The notes under the pieces were generated by a model. It did not search any database, was not told the DNA's origin, and saw only the letters and a program-made list of their open reading frames with translations. Positions 60,310 to 64,000 of a stretch of 64,000 nucleotides of DNA are shown here, one piece after another; positions within the stretch are counted from its first letter, which is position 1, and each line of letters starts with the position of its first letter. Origin of the DNA: Hymenobacter gummosus (GTDB taxonomy: Bacteria; Bacteroidota; Bacteroidia; Cytophagales; Hymenobacteraceae); the NCBI RefSeq assembly GCF_003970915.1, contig NZ_RXOF01000002.1, positions 62,001 through 126,000 on the forward strand, given 5' to 3'. Both the position numbers and the translations under genes were made by a program.

Positions 60310-61497
60310 ATGAAACGCCTTTACCTTTTATTCTTAGCCGTGCTGTGCTGGCTACGTCCAATCAGTACGCCGGCCCAGACGGCCAACGTGAGCATGAGCG
60401 GCACCGTACAGGCCACCGATAACCAGGGCGCCAACAAGGCCACCGTGACGGTGGTGCACATTCCGTCGGGCATCCGGCGGGCCGTAGCCACCGATGCCGC
60501 CGGCAAGTTCACCGTGCCGAACCTGTTTACCGGCGGGCCCTACATGGTGCAGGTCAGCCAGGCCGGTTACCGCGCCCAGGTCGCCAACGACATTTTCCTG
60601 CTGGCCGATAAGCCCTCCAACCTTTCCTTCACGCTGAGCCGCATTCCGGCCGAAGCTGCCGCTGTGCCGGCCGCCGCTGCGAAAAAGAAAGACGCCCGCC
60701 GCACCCCGGCCGCCGCTGCCTCCACCCCGCCGCCGGCCCCGACGCCCGCCCCGGTTGCCTCCACGGCGGCTGCCGCGTCCGCCCCGCTGCCAACGCCCGC
60801 CCCCGGCGCCGCTACGGCTGCCCCAGCCTCGGCCGCCCCGGCTACTGCTACGGCTAGCAGCGCTGCCTCCCCGCGCCGCGCCGCCGCCGACGAGCCGCCC
60901 ATCGTCGACAACCGCCGCTTTACCCCCCGCCGGCCCTACACGCCGGCCGCGGCTACCAAAGGCGCCGCGCCCGTGGTGCCCGGCCACTACGACGCCAAAA
61001 CCGGCAACTACGTCTACGAAACCGGCGCCCCGACCACCCTCAAGCTGCCCGACGGCCGGCAGATTCAGGGCGTGGGCATCAACTCCACCGAGAGCCTGCT
61101 GCACCGCTTCATCACCGATGCCCAGCAGCACGTCGACACGGTGGACCTGACCAAGGGCTGGCTGAACTTCGACCGGGTGTTCTTCGAGCCGGGCAAGGCC
61201 ACGCTCACCCAGGAATCCAAAAACCAGCTGCGCAACGTGGCCACCATGCTGCAGGCCTTCCCCAAAGTGCGCGTCAAAATCGGGGGCTATACCGACAGCA
61301 CCGGCACCTACAAAGTCAACAAGCAGCTTAGCGAAGCCCGCGCCCGCACCGCCTGGGCCACGCTGGTAGAGTTGGGCGTGCCCGCCAGCCGCATGGATGC
61401 CCGCGGCTACGGCCCGCGCTACGGCATTGCGCCCAACCTTACGCAGGAGGGCCGCGCCCAAAACCGCCGCCTCAGCATCAAGGTGCTGCAGAAGTAG
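60310..61497 (+). CDS. OmpA-family outer-membrane protein with Pro/Ala-rich linker
   Basis: A 395-residue exported protein. Signal peptide MKRLYLLFLAVLCWLRPISTPAQ. A carboxypeptidase-regulatory-like Ig domain (about 25-115) has SGTVQATDNQGANKATVTV and YMVQVSQAGYRAQVAN. A low-complexity Pro/Ala/Thr linker (about 120-205) leads to the C-terminal OmpA domain (about 275-395) with LNFDRVFFEPGKATLTQESK, KVRVKIGGYTDSTGTYKVNK and the peptidoglycan-binding LSEARARTAW and GRAQNRRLSIKV. It probably links the outer membrane to the cell wall. It is divergent from the TetR gene. Confidence 0.9.
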   Translation: MKRLYLLFLAVLCWLRPISTPAQTANVSMSGTVQATDNQGANKATVTVVHIPSGIRRAVATDAAGKFTVPNLFTGGPYMVQVSQAGYRAQVANDIFLLADKPSNLSFTLSRIPAEAAAVPAAAAKKKDARRTPAAAASTPPPAPTPAPVASTAAAASAPLPTPAPGAATAAPASAAPATATASSAASPRRAAADEPPIVDNRRFTPRRPYTPAAATKGAAPVVPGHYDAKTGNYVYETGAPTTLKLPDGRQIQGVGINSTESLLHRFITDAQQHVDTVDLTKGWLNFDRVFFEPGKATLTQESKNQLRNVATMLQAFPKVRVKIGGYTDSTGTYKVNKQLSEARARTAWATLVELGVPASRMDARGYGPRYGIAPNLTQEGRAQNRRLSIKVLQK

Positions 61498-61513
61498 CAA
61501 CACGATTGTAAAA

Positions 61514-61601
61514 TGTCATCCTGAGCGTAGCGAAGGACCTTACCACGCGTGAACGAGTCGTTGTTCAACGATTGTCATTCACGCGTGGTAAGGTCCTTCG
61601 C
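61514..61601. repeat. GTCATCCTGAGCG-type inverted repeat
   Basis: Arms 61530-61553 and 61578-61601 form a perfect 24-bp stem containing GCGAAGGACCTTACCACGCG. The left flank TGTCATCCTGAGCGTAGC matches the repeat at 17906-18000. It fills the gap between convergent OmpA and photolyase genes. Confidence 0.85.
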
Positions 61602-61645
61602 GTTGCGTACGCCAGATAAAGGACGAAAAATGCTCACACAGGGCC

Positions 61646-62965
61646 TCAGCCCTGCCCCGCCTGGTAGGCCGCCCGGTAGGTGCTGATGGCCCGCTCCCGG
61701 GCCCATTTGTGGTCCACCATTGGGGCCGGGTACTGGTCGGTGCCCAGCTCGGGCAGCCAGCGGCGCACGTATTCGCGGGTAGGGTCGAACTTATCGAGCT
61801 GCGAAGCGGGGCTGAATACCCGAAACCAGGGCGCGGCCACCACGCCGGTGCCGGCCACCCACTGCCAGTTGCCCACGTTCAGGGCCAGGTCGTAGTCGAG
61901 CAGCTTATCGGCGAAGTACCGCTCACCCCAGCGCCAGTCGATGAGCAGGTGCTTGACCAGGAAGCTGGCCGCCGCAATGCGGGCCCGGTTGGGGAGGTAG
62001 CCCGTCTGGTTCAGCTCCCGCATCCCCGCGTCGATGAGCGGGTAGCCGGTCTGGCCCGCGCACCAGCGCTGGAAGTCCGCTTCGTCGTGGCGGAAAGGCA
62101 CCCCGCGCAGCCGCGGCTCGAAGCTTTGCTCGGGCAGCTGGGGGTAGTGCCAGAGCAGCATCATAAAGTAGTCGCGCCAGATCAGCTCGTGCAGCAGCTT
62201 GGGGTTCAGCGCCTGGGCCTGCCGCATCAGCTCCCGCACGCTCAGCGTGCCGAAGCGCAGGTGCACCGAGCGGCGCGTGCTGCTGTCGATGAGGCCCAGC
62301 TGGTCGCGGGTATCGTGGTAGCCGCGCACCAGCTGCTCGGCCGGCAGCTCGGCGGCGGGCACGAATTGCGCGTAGGGCTCGAAGCCCATCTGCGCCAGCG
62401 TGGGCCGGGCCGGGGCCGCGGGCAGGCGGTGCAGCCGGCCCGGCAGCAGCTCGGCCGAGGGGTAAGCCTGCAGCTGCTCGGGACGCAGGGCGGCCAGCCA
62501 GGCGTCACGGTAGGGGCCGAAGGCGCGGTGCGGGGTGCCGGTTTTGGTCAGCACTTCCTGCCGGGCAAACACCACTTGGTCTTTCAGCGCCCGAAAGCCG
62601 ATGCCGCGCTGCTGACACAGCTGCTCCACCTCGGCGTCGCGGCGGCGGGCGTAGGGCTCGTAGTCCTCGTTGGTGTACACGGCGGCCACGTCGAATTGCT
62701 CCTGCAACTGCCGGAAAACCTCCGCCGGGCGGCCGTAACAAGCCAGGAAAGTACCGCCGGCTGCTTCTGTCAGCCCGGCCAGCCGTTCCACCTGCTCGTG
62801 AATGAAGGTGAGGCGCGCATCCCGCGGCCGGGGCACGTGGTCGAGAATGTCGGTGTCGTAGATGAACAGCGGCACGACGGGCAGCCCGCTCTGCAGGGCC
62901 GCCGCCAGGCCGGCGTTGTCGTGCAGGCGCAGGTCGCGCCGGTGCCAGAACAGGGCAACAGACAT
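61646..62965 (-). CDS. phr: Deoxyribodipyrimidine photolyase (cryptochrome/photolyase family)
   Basis: A 439-residue flavoenzyme repairing cyclobutane pyrimidine dimers with light. The N-terminal Rossmann-like domain starts MSVALFWHRRDLRLHDNAGL. The FAD-binding C-terminal part has LIWRDYFMMLLWHYPQ, FQRWCAGQTGYPLIDAGMREL, RARIAAASFLVKHLLIDWRWGERYF and NVGNWQWVAGTG. The WCxGxTGYPxIDAxMREL signature is typical of CPD photolyases. Start 62965 gives the conserved N-terminus; upstream in-frame codons come from the 8-bp-period repeat. Confidence 0.93.
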   Translation of the reverse strand: MSVALFWHRRDLRLHDNAGLAAALQSGLPVVPLFIYDTDILDHVPRPRDARLTFIHEQVERLAGLTEAAGGTFLACYGRPAEVFRQLQEQFDVAAVYTNEDYEPYARRRDAEVEQLCQQRGIGFRALKDQVVFARQEVLTKTGTPHRAFGPYRDAWLAALRPEQLQAYPSAELLPGRLHRLPAAPARPTLAQMGFEPYAQFVPAAELPAEQLVRGYHDTRDQLGLIDSSTRRSVHLRFGTLSVRELMRQAQALNPKLLHELIWRDYFMMLLWHYPQLPEQSFEPRLRGVPFRHDEADFQRWCAGQTGYPLIDAGMRELNQTGYLPNRARIAAASFLVKHLLIDWRWGERYFADKLLDYDLALNVGNWQWVAGTGVVAAPWFRVFSPASQLDKFDPTREYVRRWLPELGTDQYPAPMVDHKWARERAISTYRAAYQAGQG

Positions 62966-63118
62966 AGGGTAAGAGGGTAAGAGGGTGTGAGGGTAGGAGT
63001 TAGTGAGTTTAAGAGGGTAGGAGGGTGTGAGGGTAGGAGTTATTCGAACGTCACCTCTAAGCGGCTGCTCTCCCAAACCCAATAACTCCTACCCTCACAC
63101 CCTCCTACCCTCACACCC
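62966..63118. repeat. 8-bp-period hairpin repeat (AGGGTAAG unit)
   Basis: From 62967 the units AGGGTAAG, AGGGTAAG, AGGGTGTG, AGGGTAGG, AGTTAGTG, AGTTTAAG, AGGGTAGG, AGGGTGTG, AGGGTAGG, AGTTATTC keep an 8-bp register for ten units. The right arm (63080-63116) is complementary to the last five units with almost no mismatch. It spans the whole gap between the photolyase and SDR genes. Confidence 0.85.
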
Positions 63119-63832
63119 CTATTTCAAAGTAGAGTAGCCCCCGTCGACGCGGATAATCTGGCCGGTGATGAAGGAGGCGGCGTCGGAGAGGAGGAAGGCG
63201 GCGGTTTCGGCCAGGTCCTGGGGCTGGCCCACGCGCTGCAGCGGGTGGCGCTTGGCGCCGGCTTCCTGCTTGTCAGGCGTGTTGAGCAGCGCAGCGGCCA
63301 GGGGCGTATCCGTCAGGGTAGGGGCCAGGGCGTTGACGCGCACCCCATTGCCGGCGTACTCGGCAGCCAGGGAGCGGGTCAGGCCTTCGAGGGCCGCCTT
63401 GGCGGTGGCAATGCTGGCGTGGAAGGGCATGCCGTTGTAGGCTGCCACGGTGCTGAACAGTACCACCGAGGCGCCGCCGGCCTTTTTCAGCCGCTTGGCC
63501 GCGGCCTGCAGCACCTGCACCGCGCCTACCACGTTCAGCTCGAAATCCTGCCGGAACTGCTCGGGCGCCAGCCGCTCGAATGGCCGCAGCACGATGGAGC
63601 CCGGGCAGTACACCACGCCGTGCAGCAGCTCCGGCAGCGCCTCCAGGGCCGCTGCGTCGAACTGCGTCACGTCCAGCGGCAAGTGCGGAACGTTTAGCTC
63701 CGCCAGCTCGGCCGATTGGTGGCGTGAGGCGGTAATAAGCGTGGCGCCGGCGGCGTGCAGGCGCCGGGCCGTGGCCAGCCCGATGCCCGAAGAGGCCCCG
63801 ACGATGAGAATGGTTTTACCGGTAAAGTCCAT
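63119..63832 (-). CDS. SDR-fold oxidoreductase-like protein lacking the catalytic Tyr
   Basis: A 237-residue Rossmann protein. MDFTGKTILIVGASSGIGLA is the NAD(P) binding motif (TGxxxGIG type, here GASSGIG), LDVTQFDA and the NVVG motif follow, and the C-terminal VRVNALAPTLTDTPL and ITGQIIRVDGGYS are typical. In the active site, Ser is in VVLFSTVAAY, but the YxxxK position reads IATAK, so the usual Tyr is Ile while the Lys is kept. It might use another residue or be non-catalytic. Downstream on the same strand lies the photolyase, separated by the hairpin repeat. Confidence 0.85.
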   Translation of the reverse strand: MDFTGKTILIVGASSGIGLATARRLHAAGATLITASRHQSAELAELNVPHLPLDVTQFDAAALEALPELLHGVVYCPGSIVLRPFERLAPEQFRQDFELNVVGAVQVLQAAAKRLKKAGGASVVLFSTVAAYNGMPFHASIATAKAALEGLTRSLAAEYAGNGVRVNALAPTLTDTPLAAALLNTPDKQEAGAKRHPLQRVGQPQDLAETAAFLLSDAASFITGQIIRVDGGYSTLK

Positions 63833-63976
63833 GGAAGCGGCAACAAATGGGTTGTCAGCCTCTACCGTTACCGGGGGCCGAAGGTTTTGCCTGCCTGGCT
63901 TTCGGGGCGCCGGAAATGTTGGTAAACCAGTAGGGCAGGCCTGCGGCCCGGACTTCGTCGGCGGCTGCCAGCTGGC

Positions 63977-64000
63977 TTAAAAGAACTTCGTGTAGAGGTT
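63977..64000 (-). CDS. Possible C-terminus of a minus-strand gene entering the window
   Basis: On the minus strand the last bases read NLYTKFF followed by TAA at 63979-63977. This could be the end of a gene starting beyond the window, but seven codons cannot prove it. Confidence 0.2.
   Translation of the reverse strand, partial: NLYTKFF

Overview
The window looks like chromosomal DNA from a high-GC member of the Bacteroidota, most likely Hymenobacter or a close relative. This rests on C-terminal type IX secretion (T9SS) sorting domains on four proteins, two SusC/SusD outer-membrane uptake pairs, TAnnTTTG-type -7 promoter elements, a DUF2027-Smr protein, a fused branched-chain 2-oxoacid dehydrogenase E1, and GC-rich codon use with very GC-rich third positions. 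The assignment is inference; no rRNA gene is present to confirm it.

Layout. 1-2820: end of an archaemetzincin-like protease, then a PAS histidine kinase overlapping a single-domain response regulator. 2886-8421 (minus): an LtaS-like membrane phosphotransferase, a SUKH-like protein, alanine dehydrogenase, a lipoprotein and a DUF1573 protein. 8690-20660: fused BCKDH E1, a lipoprotein, a LuxE-like enzyme, an NtrC-type regulator without a DNA-binding domain, RNase P RNA, an AT-rich PD-(D/E)XK-like gene, an M1 peptidase, a DUF2027-Smr protein and a DUF2279 protein. 20775-34315: a starch or alpha-glucan locus with secreted GH13 amylase, BadF-type sugar kinase, T9SS protein, SusE, SusD, SusC and a glycan-binding esterase. 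34452-43124: promoter, Trp-codon leader peptide and attenuator, then trpE-G-D-C-F-B-A and a DAHP synthase. 43597-49151 (minus): TonB-like protein and a second SusC/SusD pair whose SusD gene is frameshifted. 49691-53086: membrane AraC regulator, DoxX-like protein, and phenylalanine hydroxylase behind its own leader peptide and terminator. 53257-64000: large T9SS surface protein, dienelactone hydrolase, TetR plus UbiB-like kinase, OmpA-family protein, photolyase and a short-chain dehydrogenase.

The least expected content is between the genes. Two arrays keep an exact helical spacing: six 14-bp palindromes at exactly 42-bp intervals (19321-19544), and thirteen diverged 21-bp units with no indels (57743-58015). 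A set of hairpins has arms built on an 8-bp period, with a different unit at each locus; one of them forms helix P12 of RNase P RNA. A roughly 200-bp doubly nested palindrome occurs twice with compensating changes in its arms. Most trp intercistronic spacers hold a different hairpin repeat. Two amino-acid genes or operons (trp and phhA) have leader-peptide/terminator regions with the same terminator stem.
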